64,000 nt of DNA from an uncultured Prevotellaceae bacterium (GCA_900316315.1 ONCK01000005.1:62001-126000), one strand, 5' to 3'; counted from the stretch's first letter, positions 1 to 8,913 are shown. Program-made: numbers and translations. Notes: generated by a model not told the origin, from the sequence alone.

Positions 1-1
1 T

Positions 2-769
2 CGTCACGGTATCCCCTTGCTGATTGACAACACCTTTGGCACGCCCTACCTCATCCGTCCTATCGAGCACGGAGCCGACATCGTAGTCCACAGCGCCACC
101 AAGTTTATCGGCGGCCACGGCAGCAGCCTCGGCGGCGTCATCGTTGACGGCGGCACATTTGACTGGAAGAAAGATCCCGCCAAGTTCCCGGGCTTCAACA
201 ATCCTGACCCCAGCTACCACGGCCTTATCTTCGGCGACCTGCCTGCACCTTTCGTCACCCGCGTCCGCGCCCTGCTGCTCCGCGATGAGGGTGCCACCAT
301 CTCCCCCTTCAACGCCTTCCTGCTGCTTCAGGGTCTGGAGACATTGTCCCTGAGAGTAGAGCGTCACGTCTTCAACACTAAGAAGGTACTCGAATATCTC
401 GAGCATCAGCCTCAGGTCAAGAAAATCAACCACCCCTCCGAGCCGACACATCCCAACCACGACCTCTACGAGAAATACTTCCCCAACGGCGCAGGCTCAA
501 TCTTCACCTTTGAGATTGACGGTTCGCAGCAAAAGGCCTTCGACTTCATCGACCACCTCAAGATCTTCTCACTCCTCGCCAACGTGGCTGACGTCAAGAG
601 CCTCGTCATTCACCCGCTGTCTACGACCCACTCCGAGCTGAGTCTCGAGGAAGCAGCCGACCAAGGCATTTATCCATCCACCATACGCCTCTCCATCGGT
701 ACAGAGCACTACCTCGATATCATCGCAGACCTTGATCAGGCCTTTGAAGCCGTAAAGAATGAAAAATAA
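2..769 (+). CDS. metY: O-acetylhomoserine sulfhydrylase-like PLP enzyme (5' partial)
   Basis: This is the C-terminal part of a Cys/Met-metabolism PLP enzyme (fold type I). The reading frame is already open at base 2, so the N-terminal part, about 170 residues by family size, lies outside the window. The motif [13 protein letters not shown] holds the Schiff-base lysine at bases 101-103. The long insert after it ([16 protein letters not shown]) and the ending [18 protein letters not shown] are typical of O-acetylhomoserine sulfhydrylases rather than of cystathionine synthases. Such enzymes make homocysteine from O-acetylhomoserine and sulfide in the cytoplasm. cysK follows 30 bases downstream on the same strand, so a joint sulfide-assimilation transcript is likely. 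Exact substrate preference cannot be read from sequence. Confidence 0.88.
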   Translation, partial: RHGIPLLIDNTFGTPYLIRPIEHGADIVVHSATKFIGGHGSSLGGVIVDGGTFDWKKDPAKFPGFNNPDPSYHGLIFGDLPAPFVTRVRALLLRDEGATISPFNAFLLLQGLETLSLRVERHVFNTKKVLEYLEHQPQVKKINHPSEPTHPNHDLYEKYFPNGAGSIFTFEIDGSQQKAFDFIDHLKIFSLLANVADVKSLVIHPLSTTHSELSLEEAADQGIYPSTIRLSIGTEHYLDIIADLDQAFEAVKNEK

Positions 770-799
770 TATCTGATAATTACTTAAAACTTAAAGATT

Positions 800-1744
800 A
801 TGACTATCGCAAAAAAACTCACAGATCTCATAGGCAGCACTCCGCTGCTTGAGCTCAACGCCTACGAGGCAGCCAAGGGCATCGACGCCCATATTATCGC
901 CAAGCTCGAATACTTCAATCCCGCCGGCAGCGTCAAGGACCGCATCGCTTACGCCATGATTACCGATGCTGAAGAGAAAGGACTGCTTAAGCCCGGTGCA
1001 ACCATCATAGAACCGACAAGCGGCAACACAGGTATCGGCCTCGCTTTCGTAAGTGCTGTCAAGGGGTACAAACTTATCCTAACCATGCCCGACAGCATGA
1101 GTGTGGAGCGTCGCAACCTCGTCAAGGCATACGGTGCACGTGTAGAACTGACTCCGGGCAAGGACGGCATGAACGGCGCTATCGCCAAGGCCAAGGAGCT
1201 GCAGCAGCAGATTCCGGGCTCATTCATCCCGCAGCAGTTTGAAAATCCTGCCAACCCGCGCGCTCACTACAATACCACAGGCAAGGAAATCTGGGCTGAT
1301 ACTGAGGGCAAGGTAGACATCTTCGTTGCCGGCGTCGGCACGGGCGGCACCGTGAGCGGCACAGGCAAGCGCCTCAAGGAATACAATCCCAATGTGAAGG
1401 TTGTGGCCGTAGAGCCCGCCTCCTCTCCCGTGCTCAGCGGTGGCCAGCCCGGCCCCCACAAGATACAGGGCATCGGCCCGGGCTTCGTCGCTAAGACTTA
1501 CGATGCCAGCGTCGTCGATGAAATCATCACGGTAGAGAATGACGAGGCCATCCTCACGGGTCGCGAGCTCGCTGCCAACGAGGGCCTACTCGTAGGTATC
1601 TCTGCCGGAGCCGCTGTATTTGCTGCCCGCAAGCTGGCACAACGTCCTGAGAACAAGGGCAAGAACATTGTCGTTCTGCTCCCGGATACTGGCGACCGCT
1701 ATCTCTCGACCGCACTCTATGCCTTTGAGGAGTATCCTCTCTGA
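800..1744 (+). CDS. cysK: Cysteine synthase A (O-acetylserine sulfhydrylase)
   Basis: A 314-residue fold type II PLP enzyme that makes cysteine from O-acetylserine and sulfide. The PLP lysine is K46 in NPAGSVKDR. The substrate-binding loop TSGNTG is at residues 73-78 and the glycine-rich phosphate loop is [10 protein letters not shown] near residue 178. The end ('[11 protein letters not shown]') is characteristic of CysK. Length matches the family, which runs about 305-320 residues. It lies 30 bases after the metY-like gene and is followed by a hairpin with a short T tract, so it probably ends that transcript. CysK and CysM are hard to separate by sequence alone, but no CysM-specific feature is seen. 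Confidence 0.95.
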   Translation: MTIAKKLTDLIGSTPLLELNAYEAAKGIDAHIIAKLEYFNPAGSVKDRIAYAMITDAEEKGLLKPGATIIEPTSGNTGIGLAFVSAVKGYKLILTMPDSMSVERRNLVKAYGARVELTPGKDGMNGAIAKAKELQQQIPGSFIPQQFENPANPRAHYNTTGKEIWADTEGKVDIFVAGVGTGGTVSGTGKRLKEYNPNVKVVAVEPASSPVLSGGQPGPHKIQGIGPGFVAKTYDASVVDEIITVENDEAILTGRELAANEGLLVGISAGAAVFAARKLAQRPENKGKNIVVLLPDTGDRYLSTALYAFEEYPL

Positions 1745-1768
1745 TACCAAGCCATGAACTATAGTCTT

Positions 1769-1805
1769 AAGGGTATATTCTCCTTTGGGGAATGTACCCT
1801 TTTCC
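1769..1805 (+). terminator. Hairpin terminator after cysK
   Basis: Inverted repeat AAGGGTATATTC...GGAATGTACCCTT with a TTTTCC run, 24 bases past the cysK stop. The stem has two mismatches. Confidence 0.6.
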
Positions 1806-1839
1806 TATACACCGACAGTAGACACAAGGTCTAAAATCC

Positions 1840-1879
1840 GCCTGCGGCAGCGTATGCAAATCATACGTCGGACGCAGGC
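1840..1879. other. Large imperfect stem-loop
   Basis: GCCTGCG (1840-1846) pairs with CGCAGGC (1873-1879), and inside it CGTATG (1851-1856) pairs with CATACG (1862-1867). There is no T tract after it. It lies in the 330-base gap between cysK and the secreted-protein locus. Its role is unknown; a leader structure or RNA processing site is possible. Apart from the cysK terminator, this hairpin and the -7-like box, nothing else was seen in 1745-2076. Confidence 0.4.
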
Positions 1880-2052
1880 TTACATTCTGGGGAAAAACAA
1901 ATTTTTGGAAAGGACTCTACCAGCATATCTTTCACCCGCCCAGGTCTTTATTCGTAGCTTTGCAGACTACGCATTATCGATGTATTATACCTATATGTCG
2001 GTATTTATTGAATTATTTCTTGAAAATGTCATGATTTCCCGTTCTTTTTGTT

Positions 2053-2060
2053 TATTTTTG
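2053..2060 (+). promoter_or_regulatory. Bacteroidetes -7-like box upstream of the secreted repeat protein
   Basis: TATTTTTG fits TAnnTTTG exactly. No TTG was found 19-21 bases upstream, so support is partial. Transcription would start close to the TTG codon at 2077. Confidence 0.4.
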
Positions 2061-2093
2061 TAGAAAATCTGTTCTTTTGAATCAAACCTTTAA

Positions 2094-4724
2094 TTCAATC
2101 AATCAAACTTTACGCTATTTTTATGGTCTATACTCCTCTTCCTGACAGGTACAGGAGCTGCTCGGGCCACTGACTACTACGCTTTCTCGGTAGCTGGAAC
2201 CTCTATCACGAGCGACAACGCCTTCAGCTTTGCCTCTAGCAACAGCGCTATCACCGGTACTGCCATATACGTTAGCGCAAAGAACCGACTTATTCTCTAT
2301 GGGACAACGATTGATCTGACCAATTCCTCTTCTGTGACCAATGCCATAGAGAATTATAATGATGACAACCTAGAAATCTACATCTCTGGCAATGTTACCA
2401 TCAAGGCCCCGCAAGGTGATGCTTTTTATCTGAGGAAAAATACAAAATTCAACTTTGATACTGGAGCTACGCTGACGATTATCGCCTCCAAGGGCGTTGA
2501 GACGGATATCAACACCTACACAAGCAGCAGCAAAGCCCTGACGGTGACACTCGGCGGTGCCGACATCAGCAATACAGCCGGCATAGGCATTTACAATAAC
2601 AGCGGCACTCAGCTCATTCTCTCCCTGTCAGGCACCAACAAGTTGTCGGCCAGCGGTGTTGGCATCCTCTCCCTCGACGGCACGCGTCTGAGCGGCGGTC
2701 AGCTGAATCTCACTTCTGGCGCAACAGGTATCATCAGCAATGGAGATCTCAGCATCAGCAATGATACGCTTACTGTCAAGAGTGCTGCAGCAGCCTTGAC
2801 CAGCAATAGCAGCTCCGCGCTGACCATCTCCAAGTCCATCGTCCATACCACCGTTTCCTCCGACCACAATATTGACGGATTTGCTTCTGCGACACTGACA
2901 GGCTGCAGTTTTGAAGGAGGAAATACCTATGATACCACAAACAAGGTGCTTACCGATGCAAACGGCAAAGCCGTGAGCGGAACTGCTGATGTTGGAATTC
3001 TTGTCACTTATGACCTGAAAGTTAAAGGCATAGCTGTCACTTCCAACAATGCTGCTGATATTCTAGGCGACAAGACTGTCAGCTATGACGCTTCCAGCCA
3101 GACACTGACGCTCAACAATGCTCATATTGACGCAGGCAGCGAACAGGGCATCGGACTGACTAAAGGCCAGCTCAAGATTAACCTTGTCGGCTCCAATTCC
3201 ATAACAAGTACCGCTACCGGCATCTCGGCCACGGGGTCCGACATTACCATTTCGGGGTCTGACGCTTCTCTGACCGTCGGAGGCGGTGCCATCGGCATCT
3301 ATGCTGGAGTTCCCAGCGATAAATTTTACGGCATGCTGACCATTTCAGGCACTACAGTCAATGCCTCGGGCAGTGTCTATGCCTTCCGAGGCGATAACGC
3401 GATGACCCTTAGTATCAAAAATGCCAACGTCTATGCTTCAGCCAACCAAGGCTGCATATCAGGCTTTAGCTCAGTTTACCTCAGCGATGAACTCATTACG
3501 GAGCCTGCATCCGGCGCTACATTTAAATATGGAACCGGCTATACCGATGCAGACGGCAAACTCATCGGCGGGAAGCTCACCATATTGGCCGGTACCGACT
3601 ATCAGTTTAGCGTAGGCGGCGTGGAAGTAACCTCCATCAATGCAGCCGACATCCTAGGCGACGGCACCGCCAGTTACGACAGCGAGAGCAAGACACTTAC
3701 TCTCTCTGACGCCCATATCTCCGGCAGCAGTTATGGCGTTGACCTGAGCAACACCAGCATCCGTGGCCTCAAGCTCAACGGAACAAGCACCATTCAGACT
3801 ACTTCAGCCGGTATCATTAGTAATACCACAGACCCTCTGGCCATCACCAGCAGTGAGGGGACGGGGAGCCTGGACATCAGCGGTGGATACACTGGCATTA
3901 TCTCCAAAGGAAACCTCATACTCAATGGAGTAACACTCAAAGTTAGCGGTACCAACTTCGCCTTCACCACTTGGAACTCCTCCCTCTTTGTCGCCACCAA
4001 TGCCACCGTCATCGGCAAAGCGGCATCAGACGCCAAGATCTTCAACGGATTTTCCTCAGTCATCCTCAATGACTGCCAAGTCGTCACCCCAACCGGAGGC
4101 GATGCCGCTACCGTAACCGGAAGTGCCGTTATCGCTCCTACCACCTTTACCCTGTCCCTCCCCGCCTCGGGTCTGGCTACACTAGACCTCGGTTTTGCTG
4201 CCACGATTCCAGACGGAGTGACCCTCTATGGCGTCACCTCGATTGACAACGCCCAATCTACTGCAAAACTGAACCAACTGGATGCTTCCGCCACCACGCT
4301 GGCCGCCAACACACCGGTCATCGTCAAGGGAGAAGCCGGACAATCCTATACCTTCTCCCTATCCAAAGAGGCGGGCACAAGCATCGAGGGCAACCTGCTC
4401 AAGGGCGTGCTTGTCGATACCGACTTTGACCCGAGCGACACCAAAACTACATATTATATCCTGAGTGACGGTCAATTCCACGCCGCCGATATTACGGCTT
4501 CCGACCATTCTATTAAGGCCAACAAGGCTTACCTTTCCATGGCCGTCGCAGGCAGCAAGAGCTATCAACTCGATTTCGGGTCGCCCTCCGCCGTCCGTCA
4601 ATTACCAGTCGACGGGCAAAAAGATCAAAAAGCCGACGTCTACTACAATCTCCAGGGCCAGCGCGTCCTTTCTCCGGCCCGTGGCCTCTATATCCGCAAC
4701 GGCCGTAAAGTATTTGTCAAGTAA
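2094..4724 (+). CDS. Secreted repeat protein with Bacteroidales C-terminal tail; start unresolved
   Basis: The frame is open from 2094 to the stop at 4722-4724 (about 876 codons) but has no ATG, GTG or TTG before GTG at 2334, by which point the signal peptide is lost. The translated 5' part is a clear signal peptide (LFLWSILLFLTGTGAARA, 2115-2168). A TTG at 2077 in another frame reads NQTFNSINQTLRYF and would join it if the T5 run at 2118-2122 had one more T. A frameshift or slippage is therefore likely; a CTG start is the alternative. The protein is Ser/Thr/Gly-rich, predicted beta-rich, with three copies of a module holding 'VTS-NAADILGD-T-SYD--S-TLTL--AHI' (from 3009 and 3600; a decayed first copy from 2181). 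The last 190 residues form a module shared with the protein at 15414-17708, ending NGRKVFVK. Function unknown; a surface protein is likely. Confidence 0.7.
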   Translation, partial: FNQSNFTLFLWSILLFLTGTGAARATDYYAFSVAGTSITSDNAFSFASSNSAITGTAIYVSAKNRLILYGTTIDLTNSSSVTNAIENYNDDNLEIYISGNVTIKAPQGDAFYLRKNTKFNFDTGATLTIIASKGVETDINTYTSSSKALTVTLGGADISNTAGIGIYNNSGTQLILSLSGTNKLSASGVGILSLDGTRLSGGQLNLTSGATGIISNGDLSISNDTLTVKSAAAALTSNSSSALTISKSIVHTTVSSDHNIDGFASATLTGCSFEGGNTYDTTNKVLTDANGKAVSGTADVGILVTYDLKVKGIAVTSNNAADILGDKTVSYDASSQTLTLNNAHIDAGSEQGIGLTKGQLKINLVGSNSITSTATGISATGSDITISGSDASLTVGGGAIGIYAGVPSDKFYGMLTISGTTVNASGSVYAFRGDNAMTLSIKNANVYASANQGCISGFSSVYLSDELITEPASGATFKYGTGYTDADGKLIGGKLTILAGTDYQFSVGGVEVTSINAADILGDGTASYDSESKTLTLSDAHISGSSYGVDLSNTSIRGLKLNGTSTIQTTSAGIISNTTDPLAITSSEGTGSLDISGGYTGIISKGNLILNGVTLKVSGTNFAFTTWNSSLFVATNATVIGKAASDAKIFNGFSSVILNDCQVVTPTGGDAATVTGSAVIAPTTFTLSLPASGLATLDLGFAATIPDGVTLYGVTSIDNAQSTAKLNQLDASATTLAANTPVIVKGEAGQSYTFSLSKEAGTSIEGNLLKGVLVDTDFDPSDTKTTYYILSDGQFHAADITASDHSIKANKAYLSMAVAGSKSYQLDFGSPSAVRQLPVDGQKDQKADVYYNLQGQRVLSPARGLYIRNGRKVFVK

Positions 4725-4746
4725 TCGTATCATCCATTATCCTAAA

Positions 4747-4925
4747 ATGAACAAATAGCATATAGACATCCCGCCATCAAGGTAGTTGACCTCCATGTCC
4801 GTCACGCCATTCTCGAGGATAGCGTCCCCATTAACAACGAGGAAAAGCGCAAACTCTCAGACGCCGAATCCAAAGGCTTCTGGCACAACAGCTCCTTCTG
4901 GGACAAGACTATCTATGACGAGTAA
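4747..4925 (+). pseudogene. Frame-broken small gene, relative of 17742-17930
   Basis: An ATG at 4747 reads only MNK before TAG. The frame one base off then reads AYRHPAIKVVDL and stays open to TAA at 4923-4925 (ending WHNSSFWDKTIYDE). Placed together, M-N-K + AYRHPAIK matches MKKAYFTPEIK, the start of the intact small protein at 17742-17930. Both follow a large secreted protein with the same tail, here 22 bases after its stop. I infer a one-base loss or two-base gain near 4754-4757. It could instead be a sequencing error, or the similarity could be limited to these 11 residues. Confidence 0.5.
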
Positions 4926-4971
4926 GCCCAGTCCATTCACACAGTACGTACCTTCGTACTGAACAACAGCG

Positions 4972-5008
4972 AAATCCATCGGTTCATCCCCGTTCCGATG
5001 GATTTTTT
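4972..5008 (+). terminator. Strong hairpin terminator
   Basis: AAATCCATCGG (4972-4982) and CCGATGGATTT (4995-5005) form a perfect 11-bp stem followed by more T. It ends the transcript of the secreted protein and broken small gene. A second 7-bp hairpin, CAGTACG...CGTACTG, lies just before it at 4942-4961. Confidence 0.75.
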
Positions 5009-5323
5009 ATGCCCTGACGGGGGCGCTGACCGGGCTGCTTGGCCTCACCAGCGCTCTGACGGGAGTAAAAACTGGGACCGTCTGTCCTCACAAACGCGCC
5101 AATAGAAAAGCCGTCCGCTTTGCTCGGGTGAGAATAAGCTTCGCGCATAAAAAAAATACGGAAAAGGTCAGACCGGACGGGGCACATGTGGTTCGGCATG
5201 ATCGTTTCCTCTCCATTCGACAGCCGATACAGTTGCACCGGAGTCGAAGGCCGGTCTTCGCCTTAGGGCCGATGGATACAAAGATTTGCACTATTTTTAC
5301 GCAAGAAGACGGGCAGAAAGATG

Positions 5324-5331
5324 TACTTTTG
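5324..5331 (+). promoter_or_regulatory. -7 box of the response-regulator gene
   Basis: TACTTTTG, an exact TAnnTTTG, 8 bases before the ATG at 5340. It implies a very short or absent 5' leader and supports 5340 rather than the earlier in-frame codon at 5286 as start. Nothing else was recognised in 5009-5323. Confidence 0.55.
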
Positions 5332-5339
5332 CTCTCGAT

Positions 5340-5984
5340 ATGACAACCTTCCTCCTTGCGGACAATCAGGATATATCCCGTGAAGGGCTCAAGAGCTTGT
5401 GCAACGGCATACCCGACACCCGAATAGTCGAGATTGCCAACAAGCACGACCTTATCGGCGCCTTACAGCAAGACACACGTGCAGTCGTAGTAGTCGACTA
5501 CACGCTGTTTGACTTCAACGACGCCTCCGACCTGCTCATCCTCCACCAACGTTTTCCACTTTCTTACTGGATACTTTTCAGCGAAGAGCTGAGCGACAAC
5601 TTCCTCCGACGCATCACGGCCGAGAGCATGCCCATCAGTCTCGTCAGCAAGTCCGGCACGCTCCGTGAGATAGATGAGGCCCTCCGGTTGGCTCTGCGGG
5701 GAGAGCGCTACGTCTGTAGGCTAATCATGGAGCAGATTCTCTCACTGCCACAGCGTCAGAACAAGCCTCACGTCTCGCTGACGCCCACCGAGGTGGAAAT
5801 CCTGCGCGAGATTGCCCTGGGCAAGACGACCAAGGAGATTGCCGCAGAGCGCAATTCGAGTTTCCATACCGTCAACACCCATCGCAAAAACATCTTTCGC
5901 AAACTCGAGGTCAACACAGCTTACGAGGCGATTCGCTACGCCCTGCGCGCCGGACTTATCGATACGACCGATTACTATATCTAG
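5340..5984 (+). CDS. Orphan NarL/LuxR-type response regulator
   Basis: A 214-residue DNA-binding response regulator. Residues 1-120 form a divergent receiver domain: acidic pocket D8/D11, probable phospho-acceptor D53 in VVVVDYTLFD, conserved K104 in LVSKSG. Residues 146-207 form a LuxR-type helix-turn-helix (LTPTEVEILREIALGKTTKEIAAE...STVNTH-like SSFHTVNTHRKNIFRKL). The start at 5340 is chosen because the receiver domain begins there (MTTFLLADNQD) and the -7 box precedes it. No histidine kinase is adjacent, so its partner is elsewhere or it acts without phosphorylation. Family members control transcription; the targets here are unknown. Confidence 0.85.
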   Translation: MTTFLLADNQDISREGLKSLCNGIPDTRIVEIANKHDLIGALQQDTRAVVVVDYTLFDFNDASDLLILHQRFPLSYWILFSEELSDNFLRRITAESMPISLVSKSGTLREIDEALRLALRGERYVCRLIMEQILSLPQRQNKPHVSLTPTEVEILREIALGKTTKEIAAERNSSFHTVNTHRKNIFRKLEVNTAYEAIRYALRAGLIDTTDYYI

Positions 5985-6314
5985 CCGTACACCATATGGT
6001 TGCCCTGCCGTTGCACGACCTACTTTCTCTGCCCTCTCCGGGGCGATGTCAGCCTAAGGTCTAGTCGATACTGTCAAAGGCTAGCAACAGCCTGAAGCCA
6101 AGACCGCAGAAGCCCTCGTACGCATCCTGTACCTGCTTCAGGAAAAATTGTTGCCCGTTTTTCCGCCATGTTTTCTCCTCCCCGTCACGCCATTGTCTGC
6201 ACGAAGCATAAAATTTCCCCTCCTTACATGACAAAATGCCAATTTATACAATTAAAAAAGCATTCATTAGCAAACTTTTAGCCAAGAAATCGTACACAAG
6301 ACCAAATATAATGC
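5985..6314. other. Intergenic stretch, no gene seen
   Basis: About 330 bases between the response regulator and the PstS-like gene. The last 100 bases are AT-rich, as expected for a promoter region. No stem-loop or coding signal was recognised. Confidence 0.5.
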
Positions 6315-6322
6315 TATCTTTG
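6315..6322 (+). promoter_or_regulatory. -7 box for the pstS-like/TPR transcript
   Basis: TATCTTTG, an exact TAnnTTTG, 32 bases before the ATG at 6355. No clear -33 TTG at the right spacing. Confidence 0.55.
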
Positions 6323-6354
6323 CACTCTACAAGAATTGTATTCGGCAGCATAGC

Positions 6355-7299
6355 ATGAGAACCATTCACTTATTGACAACAGCTATAGCAGGACTGATGC
6401 TCATCTCCTGCGCTGGAGGCAGCAAGCCTCTGGACGAGCGCACGATGCACACCGTTGATTTGGCCTGCGACGAGACCTTCAGGCCCATCATCGGACAAGA
6501 GTTGCGCGCCTTTCAAGCCAAGTACACCGATGCCATCCTTGACACCACATTCCTGCCCGAGACAGACGCACTCAACCTCCTGCTTAAGGACAGCGTGACC
6601 ATGGCCATCGCAACACGTCCTTTTACCGAGAAGGAGAAGAAGTTCATCCTTGACAAATACCGGCTTGTTGCGCAGTGCCAGCCCTTCGCCTACGACGCCA
6701 TAGCGCTCATCGTCAACCCACAAAATCCCGACACGCTGCTCTCCGTCAACGAGCTGCGCAAGATTGTCACAGGCAAGCTGACACGATGGAGTGATATACA
6801 GCATGCCACAACCAAGGGGAATATCGAGGTAGTCTTTGATGACGAAAACTCAAGTACCGTACGCTACATCCGTGACTCCATCTGTGGAGGAGCCGCCCTC
6901 AAGGGCAACCTCAAGACCGCCCACTCCAGTCGCAATGTCATAGACTACGTACGTCACAGCCGCAATGCTATTGGTATCATCGGTGTAGACTGGATACGCA
7001 ATATAAAGGACTCCACCAATCTGACCTTTGACCAGAGCGTCAGAGTCATGAGCCTGAGCAACTCTGCGGTGACAGAGCCAGACAACTGCTTCCAGCCGGT
7101 GCAGTACTACATAGCTACAGCCGACTATCCCTTGATACGCCAGCTCTACATCCTTTCCACCAACCCGTACACCGATACGTACAACCACAACTTCTACTTT
7201 TACCTCACCGATACCGAGGGCCAGCTTATCATTACAAAATCCTCACAACTGCTCCCTATCGTACCGGTACAAGTCAAGCAAGTTGACGTCAACGATTAA
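6355..7299 (+). CDS. PstS-like substrate-binding lipoprotein
   Basis: A 314-residue lipoprotein: signal peptide with lipobox LISC, cysteine at residue 19, so the mature protein is lipid-anchored. The rest matches the PstS-like periplasmic binding fold: 'FRPIIGQELRAFQAKYTDA', 'MAIATRPFTEKEKKF', 'DAIALIVNPQNPDTLLSVNEL' and 'IVTGKLTRWSDI'. No PstCAB transporter genes are nearby, so a role in phosphate import is doubtful. In Bacteroidetes such genes normally stand directly beside exbB-exbD-exbD-tonB and a TPR gene. Here the TPR gene follows at 59 bases, but the exb-tonB genes begin 2.7 kb further on. A helper role in TonB energy transduction is an inference from that context. Confidence 0.82.
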   Translation: MRTIHLLTTAIAGLMLISCAGGSKPLDERTMHTVDLACDETFRPIIGQELRAFQAKYTDAILDTTFLPETDALNLLLKDSVTMAIATRPFTEKEKKFILDKYRLVAQCQPFAYDAIALIVNPQNPDTLLSVNELRKIVTGKLTRWSDIQHATTKGNIEVVFDDENSSTVRYIRDSICGGAALKGNLKTAHSSRNVIDYVRHSRNAIGIIGVDWIRNIKDSTNLTFDQSVRVMSLSNSAVTEPDNCFQPVQYYIATADYPLIRQLYILSTNPYTDTYNHNFYFYLTDTEGQLIITKSSQLLPIVPVQVKQVDVND

Positions 7300-7358
7300 A
7301 CCTATACGACATAACCAAATCCAACAGATAACACAATCAGATTACACATAAGAGAGAA

Positions 7359-8816
7359 ATGAAAAGAACAAAGCTTATCACCCTGGCCACCGGCCTGATG
7401 CTGACTTTCAGTGTTTCCGTCTTTGCCGACGAGAAGCCCTTGCAGATTACCCCTGAAGCTCAGGCATATGCTGACAAACTCATCCAGTTGTCCAAGAATG
7501 ATCAGATGGCCGTCATCAATGAACTCACCAATATCCCCAAAAAGATAAAGAAGGACAAAGAAAGTCTCGCCGGAATCGCCGAGATACTCAACAGTAACAG
7601 ACTCTATCAGCCCGCACTCGAGATTGCCACGGTCGCTTACCAGGACCATCCCGAATATCTCCCCGCCATCCTCGCCATGGGTAACGCTTTCGCCGGACTG
7701 GGCAACACCGATGAGGCTGCTGCCAAGTATGAAGAAGCCATCAATGCCGATCCCAGCGACAAAAGAGCCTACTTCAAGTTTGTCGATATCTACAAAAATA
7801 TCGCACCGGAAGTAGCCCTGGAAAAACTAAACGTCATCAAGGAGAAATTCCCCGACGACCCTGAGATCAACAAGGCCATGGGCTCTATCTACTACAACCA
7901 GAATAAGATTGACGATGCCGAAAAGGCTTACCAAGAGTACTTTAAGTCCATCCCCGAGGGCGGAGACCCGCAGGCTCAAGAGGACTATGGTATCGTACTC
8001 TTTGCCAAGAAAAATTATCAAGCCTCTCTCGCCATCGCCGAGCAGGCCCTCAAGCATGACGCCAGCTCTCTGAGCGCCAACCGTCTGAAGTTCTACAATC
8101 TCATGGAGCTGGCCGAGACAGACAAGGCTAAGGCACAGGCTGGTCAATTCTTTGGCAAATTTGACGAGAAGCTCTACAACTCTACTGACTACAAATATGC
8201 CGCTGATCTCGCATCGCAAACCAACGATCCTCAGCTGGCTGTTAAGTCGTACGAAAAGGCCGTTAAGCTCAATCCCAAAGCTCCCGACCTCTACAAGAGC
8301 CTGAGCGAAGCTTACGAGGCCGTCAATCAGACCGACAGCGCAGTAGCTGCCTACATGAAGTATGGTGAACTGGCCAATCCTGGTGCACTGCTCAACTATC
8401 TCCAGGCCGGCAAGATTTACTATTCCGCTGCCGCCGCCCTTAAGGACGGAGAGCACGACGCCCTGCGCAAGCACTACATTAACGCCGGAGACTCCCTATT
8501 TGCCAGAGTATCCGAAAAAGCGCCCGACAGCTACATGGGTCCCTTCTGGAGAGCTCGCATACAGACCATCCTGGACCCCAACAACCCCATCGAGAGCGTA
8601 AAGTCCCAATATGAAGAGGCTTACCGCCGCATGGAGGGCAAAGATGACTCCTACGATGGCTATCGCAAGGAGTGCTTGGTCTACGATGCCTTCTACTATT
8701 TCAAGAAGGATCAGTACGCCGCCTCGCTGGATGCCTGCAACAAGGTACTCGCCATCGAGCCCAACAACAGCCTCTGCAAGCAGATCAAGGCTGCCATCGG
8801 CCAGCTTAGGAAGTAA
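7359..8816 (+). CDS. Secreted tetratricopeptide-repeat protein
   Basis: A 485-residue protein with a signal peptide (cleavage after SVFA, about residue 23) and TPR repeats over most of its length, for example 'AILAMGNAFAGLGNTDEAAAKYEEAINADPSD' from about residue 106 and 'KSYEKAVKLNPKAPDLYKSLSEAYEAVNQTDSAVAAYMKYG' from about residue 294. TPRs are protein-binding scaffolds; it would act in the periplasm. It lies 59 bases after the PstS-like gene on the same strand and is probably co-transcribed with it. The pair is normally part of the ExbB/D-TonB cluster of Bacteroidetes. Precise partner unknown. Confidence 0.85.
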   Translation: MKRTKLITLATGLMLTFSVSVFADEKPLQITPEAQAYADKLIQLSKNDQMAVINELTNIPKKIKKDKESLAGIAEILNSNRLYQPALEIATVAYQDHPEYLPAILAMGNAFAGLGNTDEAAAKYEEAINADPSDKRAYFKFVDIYKNIAPEVALEKLNVIKEKFPDDPEINKAMGSIYYNQNKIDDAEKAYQEYFKSIPEGGDPQAQEDYGIVLFAKKNYQASLAIAEQALKHDASSLSANRLKFYNLMELAETDKAKAQAGQFFGKFDEKLYNSTDYKYAADLASQTNDPQLAVKSYEKAVKLNPKAPDLYKSLSEAYEAVNQTDSAVAAYMKYGELANPGALLNYLQAGKIYYSAAAALKDGEHDALRKHYINAGDSLFARVSEKAPDSYMGPFWRARIQTILDPNNPIESVKSQYEEAYRRMEGKDDSYDGYRKECLVYDAFYYFKKDQYAASLDACNKVLAIEPNNSLCKQIKAAIGQLRK

Positions 8817-8870
8817 TTTTGACAGTTTTACGGGTCATCCCATCCAAGGGCCTCGCCCGACCCATACACG

Positions 8871-8913
8871 ATGAAGTCGCCTCGCTGAACGATATTCAGC
8901 GAGGCGACTTCAT
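8871..8913. terminator. Perfect 19-bp hairpin after the TPR gene
   Basis: ATGAAGTCGCCTCGCTGAA (8871-8889) and its exact complement (8895-8913), loop CGATA. T tract is weak (TTCAAC), so it may act as an RNA-stabilising 3' end as much as a terminator. Confidence 0.65.

Noticed and set aside
1785-2063. Open frame of 92 codons after cysK
   Set aside because: It spans the cysK terminator and the two-part hairpin, has no recognisable protein features and ends in the AT-rich promoter region.
6355-7299. Naming the gene pstS and inferring phosphate uptake
   Set aside because: No pst transporter genes adjoin, and Bacteroidetes homologues sit with exb-tonB genes; only a PstS-like fold is claimed.
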